Positions 1 to 9,530 are shown, counted from the stretch's first letter. The stretch is DNA of 36,318 bases from Thermoproteaceae archaeon (GCA_020833025.1 JAJHRB010000007.1:1-36318); one strand, 5' to 3'. Notes: generated by a model from the letters alone, not told the origin. A program made the numbers and translations.

Positions 1-115
1 TGGCGTAGCAGTACAGACACCCGTGGCCGCAGCCAGTGTAGGGATTCAGACCGTACTTGGGCGGGCACGTGCACAGCGGGTTCCTCCATGGGTCGAATGG
101 CCGTATGACGCTCAC
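1..115 (-). CDS. Radical SAM protein, SPL/Rv2578c-like (N-terminal part, runs off window)
   Basis: Reverse strand reads (GTG)SVIRPFDPWRNPLCTCPPKYGLNPYTGCGHGCLYCYA; NPYTGCxHxCxYCYA is a radical SAM CxxxCxxC motif. Confidence 0.8.
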   Translation of the reverse strand, partial: MSVIRPFDPWRNPLCTCPPKYGLNPYTGCGHGCLYCYA

Positions 116-181
116 GCGCCCGCTCCGCGCGCGGGTTTATGTGCACGAACGCTTATTACCTAATCCCGGCTAGAGCAAGAG

Positions 182-952
182 ATGTCGGGGTTTAAGACCG
201 GCGTGATCCCTCTAGACGGGCAGCTCCCTCATGGCGTGCCAGCGGGCTACGTAATGCTGATAGAGGGGCCCCTGGGGACAGGCAAGAGCTTCTTTGCAAT
301 TACCATAGCCGCGACTGCCGCGAGGCAGGGCGCGCCAGTGCTCTTCTTCTCATTTGACGCGCTGCCTGACGAGGTGGCAGACGAGCTCAGGCAGCACGGC
401 GCCGCGCTCGAGCGCGTCACAGTCGTCGACGGCTTTGTCGCGCCGGACGAGCACTACTCGAGGCTCAAGCCCCCCATCAGGCACAGGCTGGAGGCTGTAG
501 ACGCGCGCCTCTTCATAAGAAAGCTTGCAGAGTTCGCAGGAGAGTTCAGGAGAGGCGTTGTCGTGGTCGACTCGCTTAATGAAATGCTGCTAAGGAGCCC
601 GGCCTCGGCCTCTGATGTCATCCGTGCGCTGAAGATCTTTACAAGATACACGGACTCTGTTGCCGTCGTCACGGTACACACAGACATGGAGGAAATTCGC
701 GCCGTTATGAGCGCCGTGAGGCACATGCTTGATATGGTGATCGAGCTCGGCACCGACCAAGAGTTCGAGAAGATGGGCGTCTACGTGCGGTGGATGAGGG
801 TGGCGCGCGCGAGAAAGCTGAGGGTGTCGCACGACAGAGTATATTTCGAGATCGTGAACGGCAGCGTCGTCGAGATTGATATCAAGGCCCTTATCAAGGC
901 GCTGAACAAACAGCTCGCAGAGGGGCTGGCGGTACTGAGGCAGGGCGTGTGA
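182..952 (+). CDS. RecA-superfamily/KaiC-like ATPase
   Basis: Walker A EGPLGTGKS, Walker B-like VVVVDSLNE, KaiC-type N-terminus. Confidence 0.85.
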   Translation: MSGFKTGVIPLDGQLPHGVPAGYVMLIEGPLGTGKSFFAITIAATAARQGAPVLFFSFDALPDEVADELRQHGAALERVTVVDGFVAPDEHYSRLKPPIRHRLEAVDARLFIRKLAEFAGEFRRGVVVVDSLNEMLLRSPASASDVIRALKIFTRYTDSVAVVTVHTDMEEIRAVMSAVRHMLDMVIELGTDQEFEKMGVYVRWMRVARARKLRVSHDRVYFEIVNGSVVEIDIKALIKALNKQLAEGLAVLRQGV

Positions 953-961
953 GAGAGCGCT

Positions 962-1600
962 CTAGACGCTCCTCAGCTGCACTGTCACCCTGACCCCGTC
1001 GAGCACAGCCTCGGCGTAGTGCCCGCCTCTCAGAGAGCCGGGGTTCACGATTACAGTCTCGCCGATGATCTCGATGCCCCTGTCCTCGTGTATGTGCCCG
1101 TGTACCGAGAGTAGGGGCCGCCTCTCCTCCAGGTACCTGCGTATTGAGGTGCTGCCCACCGGCACCACCCCGCCTACCCTGTCGAGGCACCCTCTCGGCG
1201 GGTTGTGAGCGACTAGCAGCTGGGGGGCTGGCCGGAGCGACTTGAGCGTGCCCTCTATTTCGTCCTCGTCTATCTCAAACGGAGTCCCGAACGGCGTTGG
1301 AAGGCTGCCGCCGACCCCGCCGACAGTGTAGGGCCCCAGCTGCTGCACCCTGCCGTGGAGGGGCTTCACGAGCTCGCTCTCGTAGCCTGCCAGCGCGGGC
1401 GGGTCCAAGTTTCCGGGGACGAAGTAAACAGGCGCGATTTTAGCCAGTGCGTTAAGAATTCCCGCCGCCTCCGAAACGGTGCCGCGGTGCGTTATATCGC
1501 CTGCCACTATCACGGCGTCGTACCGCCCCGTTAGCGCTCCTATCACATCGGCAGCCCCGTGTATGTCTGCGAGGATGAGAGCGCGAAGCGCCCCGCTCAT
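962..1600 (-). CDS. Calcineurin-like metallophosphoesterase (YfcE/Icc type)
   Basis: DIHGAADV, AGDITHRG, PGNLD, VHGHIHED, VNPGSLR motifs. Confidence 0.9.
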   Translation of the reverse strand: MSGALRALILADIHGAADVIGALTGRYDAVIVAGDITHRGTVSEAAGILNALAKIAPVYFVPGNLDPPALAGYESELVKPLHGRVQQLGPYTVGGVGGSLPTPFGTPFEIDEDEIEGTLKSLRPAPQLLVAHNPPRGCLDRVGGVVPVGSTSIRRYLEERRPLLSVHGHIHEDRGIEIIGETVIVNPGSLRGGHYAEAVLDGVRVTVQLRSV

Positions 1601-1640
1601 GGCGCCGGGTTGACCGCAGCTATTAAAGTTGCTGCTGGCG

Positions 1641-2372
1641 CTAGACGTATGGATAGTACAGGCGGAAGAGCTCTCTCAGCTCAGCGAGTTGGGAGCTGCG
1701 GCCAAGCCTCCTCACAATATTCCTGGCGAGAGCCCACGTAGCGTTGACGTCCCGGCTAAGCCTTATGCCACAGCGCGCGCAGCTCACAAGCTTGCCGTGT
1801 CTTTCCATTCTGACTCCGCATAGGGGGCACACGTCTGACATCATGGTCACGTGAAGCTCCACGTAATGCTCCCTCGCGAGCGCTACTGCCTCCTCGAGGA
1901 ACTGCCTGAATTTTGGCTCCGTGGGCACGTCAGCGATGAGAATGTTGACCCCCCGCTTCGGCCTGTAAATCTCTTTTATGCTACTCGCGACGCCCCGAGA
2001 CGCCAGCTCGACGTACTCTCCCATTCTAAACACGCGGTAAGTCGCGCCGAACTCATTCACATCCACAGCGTGAATGACAAGCGGCGACCCCTCTGCGAGC
2101 TCCGGCAGTCCAACTCTCTCGTCGCTCCTCACCAGCCTGACAATAACGCCGTTCCTCCTGACCAGAACCTCGGCGCGGCTCACGCCGAAGAGCGACGCCT
2201 CGGCGTACGTGAGCCTCCAGCTCTTGTACATGCACAGCGGAGTGTCGCCCTCGTACAGCGCCACGAAGCTCTCGACAAGTCTAACGACGCCTCCAAGCGC
2301 GGTCACTTTGTAATCGCCGCCTAGTGCCCTCCTGACCCGCCCGACGTCACAACGGAGGAAGTAAGTGAGCAT
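1641..2372 (-). CDS. TnpB/IS605 OrfB-derived protein, short and probably degenerate or domesticated
   Basis: C-terminal zinc ribbon CPLC-x12-CARC followed by RuvC-III-like SRDVNATWALARNI; RuvC-I-like AVDVNEFGATYRVF; only 243 aa. Confidence 0.65.
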   Translation of the reverse strand: MLTYFLRCDVGRVRRALGGDYKVTALGGVVRLVESFVALYEGDTPLCMYKSWRLTYAEASLFGVSRAEVLVRRNGVIVRLVRSDERVGLPELAEGSPLVIHAVDVNEFGATYRVFRMGEYVELASRGVASSIKEIYRPKRGVNILIADVPTEPKFRQFLEEAVALAREHYVELHVTMMSDVCPLCGVRMERHGKLVSCARCGIRLSRDVNATWALARNIVRRLGRSSQLAELRELFRLYYPYV

Positions 2373-2431
2373 AACAGAGCGCGGGAGGTGGCAGTAAAAG
2401 GTTATATCCTAAGCGGCGCTGCCGTTAGAAG

Positions 2432-2761
2432 GTGTCAAGAGCTTTTAAGCGGTTGCTAGTAAGGAGGGTCGTGTCGGTGAGAGTGCCTGGAGAGAATGAG
2501 GTGGTGGGAAAGGTGCTAGAAATGCTCGGCGATGGCAGGTTTAGGGTCATTTGTGCTGACGGGCGGATCCGCATTGCCCGCCTGCCTGGTAGGCTGAGGA
2601 AGAGACTCTGGCTGAAGGCTGGAGACTTTATTGTGATTGCGCTGTGGGATTTCGACCCGGACAAGGGCGACATAATTTACAAGTACGAGAAGAGGGAGCT
2701 GAAGGAGCTGGAAAAGCAGGGCTTCGCGGAGGTTATCAAGGCGCTCAGTCGCTATGTCTAG
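2432..2761 (+). CDS. eif1A: Translation initiation factor aIF-1A
   Basis: S1-like OB fold sequence VVGKVLEMLGDGRFRVICADGRIRIARLPGRLRKRLWLKAGDFIVI, typical of aIF1A. Confidence 0.92.
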   Translation: MSRAFKRLLVRRVVSVRVPGENEVVGKVLEMLGDGRFRVICADGRIRIARLPGRLRKRLWLKAGDFIVIALWDFDPDKGDIIYKYEKRELKELEKQGFAEVIKALSRYV

Positions 2762-2933
2762 CCGCCAAGAGGGCGGCTGGCTGTTGAGGCAGGCGCGCCG
2801 GAGGGGGCTGGGAACAATGCCAGCGCGTCCCCGGGGCCGGTGGAAGGTCGGGGAGCCGCCTCCCGCCATGCATTAACACACTGACGGACCCAGCACACAG
2901 AAAGTTTAATACGCGCGGCTGGCACGTGCTATT

Positions 2934-3380
2934 GTGAAGTTTCCTCCCGTCAGCGTCGACCAGCTCTTGGGCTTGCTGAAAGCCGTCTACAGTCTAGGCG
3001 GCAAGGCCGACGCTATGCACGTTAGCAATGCCATAAGTACAGGGCTGGGGGGCCTGCCCCTTGCAATCGACGCGGCGGAGATGCTAGGCTTGATAAGGGC
3101 GAGGGGCGGCGATCTCGAGCTCACTGAGGCGGGGAGGGCAGCGGTCTCAGGGCCCCTGCGCGAGCTCCAGAAGTACCTGAGGGCGAAGCTCAGGGACATC
3201 GAGCCGTTCGCTAGCCTGCTGAGGCTAGTCGGGGAGCTTAAGAGAGTAGAGATAACGAGAGTCGCAGAGCTCTTGAGGTCCGAGGGCTACAGCGAGGAGG
3301 GCGCCCAGAGGGTGCTTGAGTGGGCCGTGTTCGCGCAGCTCGTAGAAATAAGCGAGGGGGCGTGGGTCGTGCTGGCCTAG
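2934..3380 (+). CDS. Stand-alone AAA-associated C-terminal domain protein (ABC-transporter linked)
   Basis: 148 aa resembling the winged-helix C-terminal domain found on NrtD/SsuB-type ATPases; lies convergent with such an ATPase. Confidence 0.6.
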   Translation: MKFPPVSVDQLLGLLKAVYSLGGKADAMHVSNAISTGLGGLPLAIDAAEMLGLIRARGGDLELTEAGRAAVSGPLRELQKYLRAKLRDIEPFASLLRLVGELKRVEITRVAELLRSEGYSEEGAQRVLEWAVFAQLVEISEGAWVVLA

Positions 3381-4111
3381 ATGTATGAATACACCAGGTC
3401 CACGTAGTGCTGGAATTCTTGACTCCTTCTGTTCCGCGGATATGGCAGGTCAATTCTCATGTTCGCAACAATTCTAGCGGGTCTCGGGCTCAACATGACT
3501 ATCCTGCTCGCCATGTAGACCGCCTCCTCAACGTTGTGCGTAACAATAATTGCAGTGTGCACAGTTGATAGGTTCTCATGCCACATTCTGAGCACCTCAG
3601 ACCTCAAGCTCTCCGCCGTCAGCGAGTCGAGCATCGAAAACGGCTCGTCGAGCAGCAACACCTCGGGCTCTACGGCCAGTGCTCTCGCGAGAGCAACCCT
3701 GTACTGCATGCCGCCGGAGAGCTGCCGCGGGTAGGCCTCCTCGAACCCCGAGAGCCCGGCCAGCGCGAGATATCTCGCCGCTATCTCGCGCGCCTGGCTC
3801 CACTTAACCCCTCTCGCGACGAGGGGCAGCGCAACATTGTCCAGCGCGGTCTTCCACGGCAGTAGCGCCGGGAATTGAAACATTATTGCAATCTCAGTGC
3901 GGGGGCTGCTGACAGGCACGCCCTTAAATCTCACGACGCCCCGGTCGGGCCGCTCGAGCCCCGCTATAATTCTCAGCAGCGTGCTCTTGCCGCACCCAGA
4001 GGGGCCGAGTATTGCAACAAACTCTCCCTTTTCAATACTAAGAGATATCTTGTCAAGCACTATAGTATTGTTGTATTTCTTTGTAATACCTTCTAGCTCT
4101 ATGAGAGCCAC
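3377..4111 (-). CDS. ABC transporter ATP-binding protein (nitrate/sulfonate/taurine type)
   Basis: Walker A GPSGCGKST, signature LSGGMQYRVALARAL, Walker B VLLLDEPF. Confidence 0.93.
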   Translation of the reverse strand: MALIELEGITKKYNNTIVLDKISLSIEKGEFVAILGPSGCGKSTLLRIIAGLERPDRGVVRFKGVPVSSPRTEIAIMFQFPALLPWKTALDNVALPLVARGVKWSQAREIAARYLALAGLSGFEEAYPRQLSGGMQYRVALARALAVEPEVLLLDEPFSMLDSLTAESLRSEVLRMWHENLSTVHTAIIVTHNVEEAVYMASRIVMLSPRPARIVANMRIDLPYPRNRRSQEFQHYVDLVYSYI

Positions 4112-5463
4112 AGTACTGCCTTGTTGTAAATTCTCTTCCAGACCAGCGCGTTCACGACCACGACGAATGTGGTCATTGTGAGCAGCAAAACTGATACCAG
4201 CTGCATGTTGCCAGCCTCAGCTGCCGAGACCAGCGCGGAGCCTATTCCGTGAACTCCGGCGAGAGGCTCGGCAATCACTATTGCATTCCACGCGCCGCCC
4301 CACGCAGTTAGCAGTCCGGTGGCGAGATAGGGGAGGGATGCCGGCAGGAGGACGTGCGCATAGTACACAAGCCCCCTAATCCCGTACGCTGCGGCGTACT
4401 CAACCGGCACGTCGCGCCTTGCCGCACACGCGTTAAGTACCACATACACGGCGCTGCCGGGCAGCAGAAGCGCGTACGCCAGCAGCTCGCCGCCGAGCGC
4501 GTGGCTGAGAAGCGGGTATAGAAACGGCGCTGGCACCGACGATAATGCAGAGGTCAGCAGCAGGACAGCCCCTTCCAGCCCCGGCCTTCTGAGCACGCAC
4601 TCCAGCACGAGCAGACCAATGGCGAGGCACAAGAGCAGCACCAGCATTACGCGGAGCAGCGACGCGGCCAGCGCGTCGATAGAGTACATAAGGTAGGCCG
4701 CCGCCACGCCGGGGGCTGCGCCCAGGAGCGGCGAGACGGCGCAGTATACCAGCGCGATAAACAATATCAATATCAGCGCCGCAGATAAGAGGGAGCCGTG
4801 GCTCGTCCAAGCGGCCAACGCCCCCGCCACTCTCGCCGGCAGCGGCGGTAGTTCTTTAACAAGACGCGACCAGAGCAGCGCATACAGCGCGAAGTTAAAT
4901 GCCGAGCCGACCACTATGCCGAGCGCCATCATGAGCTCGTCTCCGCTCATGTAGGCGCTCATCACTAGGCTCCCAATGCCAAAAACCCTGTGCTCAGACG
5001 CGCCCAGGGCTATGACCTCGGAGGACGTGATGAAGAAAAACGCGTTGGCCCAGGATACCGGAATATTGTAGTACACGCTGCACAGCGCTGCCGGTATTAG
5101 CACGTGCGCCAGCTCCAGGCGCTTGTCTCTGAGATACGCACGCGACATTTCAACGTACTCCCGCGGAATCGTCTTGAACGACTGGTAAACGCCAAGGATG
5201 ATATTCCACGCCGTGCACGTGAAAATCAGAAACATGACGGCCAGCTCGACGCCCGCGACGGGAGCCAGCCGCACGATAGCGTGCAGCGCGACGGGAAAAA
5301 ATGCAAGTATGGGAATTGACTGAAGCACGTCAATGATGGGCAGCGTGAGCCGCTCGACAAGCCTGGAGTTGCGCATTGCATACGCAAGCGCGCAAGCAAC
5401 GGCCACTGACGCGAAGAGCGCGGCCATTATGCGTCCCGAGCTCGCGAGTGCTGCCAGCATCAA
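4099..5463 (-). CDS. ABC transporter permease, fused double permease
   Basis: 454 aa hydrophobic protein with two BPD-type permease segments; overlaps the ATPase ORF by 13 bp; TTG start. Confidence 0.85.
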   Translation of the reverse strand: MMLAALASSGRIMAALFASVAVACALAYAMRNSRLVERLTLPIIDVLQSIPILAFFPVALHAIVRLAPVAGVELAVMFLIFTCTAWNIILGVYQSFKTIPREYVEMSRAYLRDKRLELAHVLIPAALCSVYYNIPVSWANAFFFITSSEVIALGASEHRVFGIGSLVMSAYMSGDELMMALGIVVGSAFNFALYALLWSRLVKELPPLPARVAGALAAWTSHGSLLSAALILILFIALVYCAVSPLLGAAPGVAAAYLMYSIDALAASLLRVMLVLLLCLAIGLLVLECVLRRPGLEGAVLLLTSALSSVPAPFLYPLLSHALGGELLAYALLLPGSAVYVVLNACAARRDVPVEYAAAYGIRGLVYYAHVLLPASLPYLATGLLTAWGGAWNAIVIAEPLAGVHGIGSALVSAAEAGNMQLVSVLLLTMTTFVVVVNALVWKRIYNKAVLWLS

Positions 5464-5688
5464 TACTGCGGCCGCGTTCGCGACCCCACTGTATACTTGT
5501 AATAAGGCCGGTTTATATCAATGATCAATGGCGGGGTCAGCACTCGGCAAATTCCTCACGCGTCGGGCGAGGTCGCCCAGTCATCACGCACCTGCGGCTC
5601 CCCCCGCGCGCTTTTTAATTCTACAGTCCGGCGCGTCTGCTAGCGGGCTAGCCGCAAGCCCGAGACCCGCGGGCAGCCTCCGGGTAGT

Positions 5689-6213
5689 TCAGAGGTACTC
5701 CACCCTGATACTCTCGGGCCTGTAGGGCTTTATGAGCGACTTGCCGAGCGGGTCCTCTACCACTAGCGTGAAGCCGCCGCTCTCTATCGCCCGGTAAACG
5801 CGCCGTATGAATTCATCAACTCTCTGCGCGCTCCCTGGCTCCAGCACTTTCAGCTTCTCTGCGTAGTCTGCAACGCGGTAGAGGAGGCCCTCGACTGTGA
5901 TTATCATCGGCTCTCCGCCGAGTGCCGGCTCGAGCGAGAAGCCGAGGTCGGGCGAGTACACCGTGCCCGTCTTGCTTCTGATTAGGTAGGACCTCGCGAC
6001 GTCCTCTCCGTCCCTCGCCGCGAAGATAATGCGAGTGGGCCTCCCCACATCTGCGTACTCGATATCAAACAGCCGGTAGCCGCAGACGCTGCAGTAGCCC
6101 GTCTCCACAAGCACATTGCCAAAGTGCGGCATGTCGTATAGCAGCTCTTGGTAGCGAAACGCGCGGGACCTGCAGGCAGGGCATCTTGTTTCCTCGGCAA
6201 TGAGTACCGCCAC
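5689..6213 (-). CDS. ZPR1-family zinc finger protein
   Basis: CPACRSRAFRYQELLYDMPHFGNVLVETGYCSVCGYR zinc finger plus ZPR1-like body. Confidence 0.85.
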   Translation of the reverse strand: MAVLIAEETRCPACRSRAFRYQELLYDMPHFGNVLVETGYCSVCGYRLFDIEYADVGRPTRIIFAARDGEDVARSYLIRSKTGTVYSPDLGFSLEPALGGEPMIITVEGLLYRVADYAEKLKVLEPGSAQRVDEFIRRVYRAIESGGFTLVVEDPLGKSLIKPYRPESIRVEYL

Positions 6214-6259
6214 GCGTCGGACGCGCGCTCACTTTTTAAGCCCGGCGCTCGTGCCGCCC

Positions 6260-6517
6260 ATGAGCTTATTTGAAATCGCGGTGGCGCTTGCGGCAGTGGC
6301 GCTCGTGTCGCTCCTCCTCAACGGGCTCTGGAGTCTCTCGAGCCCGCACTGCGGCGCGCTCTGGGGCTACGTCACACTGGGAGTGTTGGTGGGAGCCGCC
6401 TTCCTATTCGGCGGGCGTTATAAGTGGCTTGAGACAGTGGGCGCGGGCCTCCTGCTGCTCTACCTCCTAGCAATTTGGTTGGTACTCGCAAGCCCCGGGC
6501 CCCTCGCCTACTGCTAG
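6260..6517 (+). CDS. Small membrane protein, unknown function
   Basis: ATG at 6260 downstream of TTTTTAAG; about 85 aa, three hydrophobic segments. Confidence 0.55.
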   Translation: MSLFEIAVALAAVALVSLLLNGLWSLSSPHCGALWGYVTLGVLVGAAFLFGGRYKWLETVGAGLLLLYLLAIWLVLASPGPLAYC

Positions 6518-6558
6518 CACGGGCGCTAAGTTATAAAGAGGCGTGCGGAGCTTTACAC

Positions 6559-7119
6559 GTGCCGGCCGCGGGGGTCAAGAGGCGGAAGAAACTCTTCCTG
6601 ATGGCGCTCGCGGCAATAATATTTGCCGAGACGGGCTACATACTGGGAACGACGGGCATAGGCTGGATGCTAATCGAGCTTTTCTTCGGGACGCGCCCCT
6701 TAGCATTCCTCGATCTGGTCTCCAAATCGCCGGAAGTCTACGTTTTCTACAACGGGAGCGTTGCGCGCGCAGATTCCCGCGCGGTGCGCTACAACGACTC
6801 TTACGTCCACCTCATTTACTATGCCGGAGCCAGGCTGGCGCCAACAGCGCTGAGGTGGATTGAAGTCGACGCGTCTGAGAAACCTGTTTACGTGATTCCC
6901 TTCTCCCCCCGGGGTGTGCCCGTGAATCCCGCGGACTTCTACGACGCGCTTCCGAAAACGGCCGCGCATCCCGTCGTTCTCGTGATATGCAATGCCGGCG
7001 ATCTCGAGAGATGGCTCTCTTACGTCTCTCAGAGACTGCAGTACAGGCCGAGCGGCACTCACATTAGAATTGAAATTGCTGGGGGAGAGCCCGTGGCCGC
7101 GCGCTCGCTGGCTGATTAG
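6559..7119 (+). CDS. Membrane-anchored protein, unknown function
   Basis: GTG at 6559 about 25 nt after TTATAAAG; single N-terminal TM then soluble domain. Confidence 0.6.
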   Translation: MPAAGVKRRKKLFLMALAAIIFAETGYILGTTGIGWMLIELFFGTRPLAFLDLVSKSPEVYVFYNGSVARADSRAVRYNDSYVHLIYYAGARLAPTALRWIEVDASEKPVYVIPFSPRGVPVNPADFYDALPKTAAHPVVLVICNAGDLERWLSYVSQRLQYRPSGTHIRIEIAGGEPVAARSLAD

Positions 7120-7204
7120 GCCGCGGCGGGCCTCGCGCCGCCCAAACCGCGACGGCGCTCCCGCTGGCAGGGAACGCTTATAAAAAGGCTCCCGCGCTGG
7201 CGGC

Positions 7205-7708
7205 GTGAGCTCGCCGGCCCAGCTGCCCAGGCCCCGCAGAGAGCTGCCGGGAGGGCTGCAGAGACTACTCAGGCTGAGGGTCAGGATGGAGAGAAGAATG
7301 CCGGAGTTCGTGCGCATAGACCAGTGGCGCTACAAGCGGATAGAGGGCAGCGGCTGGCGTTACCCGCGCGGCCTGGATAGCAAGATAAGGAGGAAGTGGA
7401 AGGGCTGGCCGCCGTGCGTCGAGGTGGGCTACCGCAAGCCGGCGGCAGTGCGCGGGCTCCACCCCTCTGGCTTCGTCGAGGCCGTGATCCACAATGCGGA
7501 GGAGCTCGACAGACTGGACCCGAGGACTCACGCCGTTAGAATCGCGAGCGCCGTCGGGCTGAGAAAGAGGCTGGAGATCCTCAAGAGGGCAATAGAAAGG
7601 GGCTTTTACGTCCTGAATCCCGGCAGGAGGGCGCTCGGGGCGCTCAGCAGCGAGGCCGCTGGCGCGCAGGCACAGCACTCCCAGGCAGGCCAGGCGCAGG
7701 CCGGGTAG
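7205..7708 (+). CDS. rpl32e: 50S ribosomal protein L32e
   Basis: RIDQWRYKRIEGSGWRYPRGLDSKIRRKWKGWPP..VEVGYRKPAAVRGLHPSGF; TATA CTTATAAAAAGG upstream. Confidence 0.95.
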   Translation: MSSPAQLPRPRRELPGGLQRLLRLRVRMERRMPEFVRIDQWRYKRIEGSGWRYPRGLDSKIRRKWKGWPPCVEVGYRKPAAVRGLHPSGFVEAVIHNAEELDRLDPRTHAVRIASAVGLRKRLEILKRAIERGFYVLNPGRRALGALSSEAAGAQAQHSQAGQAQAG

Positions 7709-7711
7709 GCC

Positions 7712-8155
7712 GTGACGGACGTGAAGAGGCTAGCGGCGGAAATTCTCGGCGTCGGCGCCAGCAGGGTTAGAATATCGCCGGAGGCCGCGCAGAGGCTAGA
7801 GGAAGTCGCGACGAAAAATGACGTGAGGGCGCTGATAGACGAGGGGCTTGTGTGGGCCGAGCCGAAGAGGGGAAACTCGAGAGGCCGCTGGCGCGAGCGG
7901 CACGAAAAAAAGAGGCGGGGCAGGAGGAGGGGCCCAGGCAGGCGCAAGGGACCGAGAGTCGATGAGAAGCGGGCGTGGATAAACAGAGTCAGGCCGCTCA
8001 GGAGGTTTCTCAGTGTGCTGAAGAGAGCGGGAGTGATAGAGCCGCGGATCTGGCGTGAGCTCTACAGAATGGTCAAGGGCGGCTACTTCCGCGACATAAA
8101 TCACTTGAAGGCGTACATAAACGAGCGCAAGCTCGCCAAGGGGCCCGTAAGGTGA
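7712..8155 (+). CDS. rpl19e: 50S ribosomal protein L19e
   Basis: Basic protein with L19e signature [24 protein letters not shown]; between L32e and L18. Confidence 0.95.
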   Translation: MTDVKRLAAEILGVGASRVRISPEAAQRLEEVATKNDVRALIDEGLVWAEPKRGNSRGRWRERHEKKRRGRRRGPGRRKGPRVDEKRAWINRVRPLRRFLSVLKRAGVIEPRIWRELYRMVKGGYFRDINHLKAYINERKLAKGPVR

Positions 8156-8156
8156 C

Positions 8157-8819
8157 ATGGCAAGGGGGCCGAGGTACAGGGTTCTCTTCAGGAGGAGAAG
8201 GCTCGGCCTGACAAATTACAGCAAGCGGCGCAAGCTTCTCCTCTCTAAAAAGCCCAGGCTTGTCGTGAGGAAGACGAACAAATACATTATCGCGCAGATC
8301 GTCGTCGCAAGGCCTGAGGGCGACGTTACCGTGGTCGGCGTTGACACCAGAGCGCTCGCAAGATTCGGGTGGAGGGGCGACGAGAACAACACCCCGGCGG
8401 CTTACCTGCTCGGGCTAGTTGCCGGCTATAAGGCGAGGCTCCGCGGCGTGACTGAGGCAATAATTGATATCGGGCTCCACAGACCCGCGAGAGGCGCTAG
8501 AGTCTTCGCGGTGCTGAAGGGGGCTGCGGATGCCGGGCTCAAGATACCGTATAGCGAGGAGGTAATACCGAGCGAGAGCAGAATTCGCGGCGAGCATATT
8601 GCAGCATACGCAAAGAAATTGAAAGAGGCAAGCCCCGAGCTATACAACGCCAGGTTCTCGCGGTACCTGCAGCGCGGACTGCCCCCCGAGGAGCTCGCCA
8701 GGCACTTCGAGGAGACAAAGAAGAAAATTATCGAGTACTACGAGCAGAAGCTCGCCAAGCCTGCCCCCTCCAGCCCCAGTCCTGCCTCCGGGAGCGCGGC
8801 AGGGCAGGGCAGCGCTTGA
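8157..8819 (+). CDS. rpl18: 50S ribosomal protein L18
   Basis: [38 protein letters not shown], archaeal L18; Pro/Ser/Ala-rich C-terminal tail. Confidence 0.95.
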   Translation: MARGPRYRVLFRRRRLGLTNYSKRRKLLLSKKPRLVVRKTNKYIIAQIVVARPEGDVTVVGVDTRALARFGWRGDENNTPAAYLLGLVAGYKARLRGVTEAIIDIGLHRPARGARVFAVLKGAADAGLKIPYSEEVIPSESRIRGEHIAAYAKKLKEASPELYNARFSRYLQRGLPPEELARHFEETKKKIIEYYEQKLAKPAPSSPSPASGSAAGQGSA

Positions 8820-9002
8820 GCGCGACAGAGCGCCTGAGAGGGCCGCGCGCCGGAGCTGGCCCTCGTCAGAGTGGTGGGGCTGCAGCGCGAAATAAAGCCG
8901 TCCCGCTGCGCGCGAGGGCGAGTAGCGCGCGGCGATGGCCGCACCGCGGCTGTCCCTCAGACCTCCCGAAAGTTTTAAATAGCCGCAGCCTAATAGCCGC
9001 AA

Positions 9003-9030
9003 GCCCCGGTAGCTCAGCCCGGTCGGAGCG
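9003..9030 (+). other. Orphan tRNA 5' half (acceptor strand plus complete D-arm)
   Basis: GCCCCGG-TA-GCTC-AGCCCGGTCG-GAGC-G; begins about 26 nt after the centre of TTTTAAAT (8973-8980); no matching CCGGGGC/T-arm found nearby. Confidence 0.6.
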
Positions 9031-9254
9031 CCCAGGCAGCCCCGCCGGGCCGCCGCACTCCCAGTCCTCCTCTCGAGCCGCTCCCAAGGGGCCGGTCTCC
9101 ACGGAGGGCGCAGAGAAGCCGGAGCGAGAGTGCGCGGCTGAGCGTATTCGGCCCCTCAGGGTATCGGCGCGGCGCGTCAGCGTGTCATTCAAGCGCGTTG
9201 CGGCCTCGCTGAGCTGCGGCGCCGCCCGGAAAAGCTCGGCCAATTAAGGCCGGC

Positions 9255-9530
9255 CGCGATGTAGCGCGCCCACCATATCTGCCACTATGCCGGCGCTTAC
9301 ACCGCCGGCCTGCGGGCAGGAAGCATGGCTGCGAGAAGGGATCCCGACATGCCGATTACCGCGTCGAGAGCGCCCACTAGCGCAGGTCGCGCCCAGAATC
9401 CTCCCCTCCTTTAGCCGCTCTCAGCTGGCGCGGTGTCTCCTGGCGGCCCCGCTGCAAACAGCCCTAACGCTAGCGTGGCTGGCGCCGGCAGCAACGCGAG
9501 TGCACGCTGTTTGCGAATATCCCGGCGTTG
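9255..9530 (-). pseudogene. Decayed membrane transporter-like fragment
   Basis: Minus-strand frame reads KQRALALLPAPATLALGLFAAGPPGDTAPAESG*RRGGFWARPALVGALDAVIGMSGSLLAAMLPARRPAV*, then frameshifted AGIVADMVGALHRGRP*. Confidence 0.4.

Noticed and set aside
2766-2780. GGCGGCTGG, a 9-nt complement to the leader of the orphan tRNA-Leu 3' half
   Set aside because: Preceded by the aIF1A stop region, no tRNA 5' exon; 9-nt matches are expected by chance in this GC-rich sequence.
5630-5700. tRNA-like string GGGTAGTTCAGAGGTAC
   Set aside because: Lies at the 3' end of the ZPR1 gene and lacks any acceptor, anticodon or T-arm context.
8866-9243. 125-aa minus-strand ORF MAELFRAAPQLSEAATRLNDTL..
   Set aside because: TTG start, N-terminus looks plausible but the rest becomes low-complexity and overlaps the tRNA half; not supportable as a gene.
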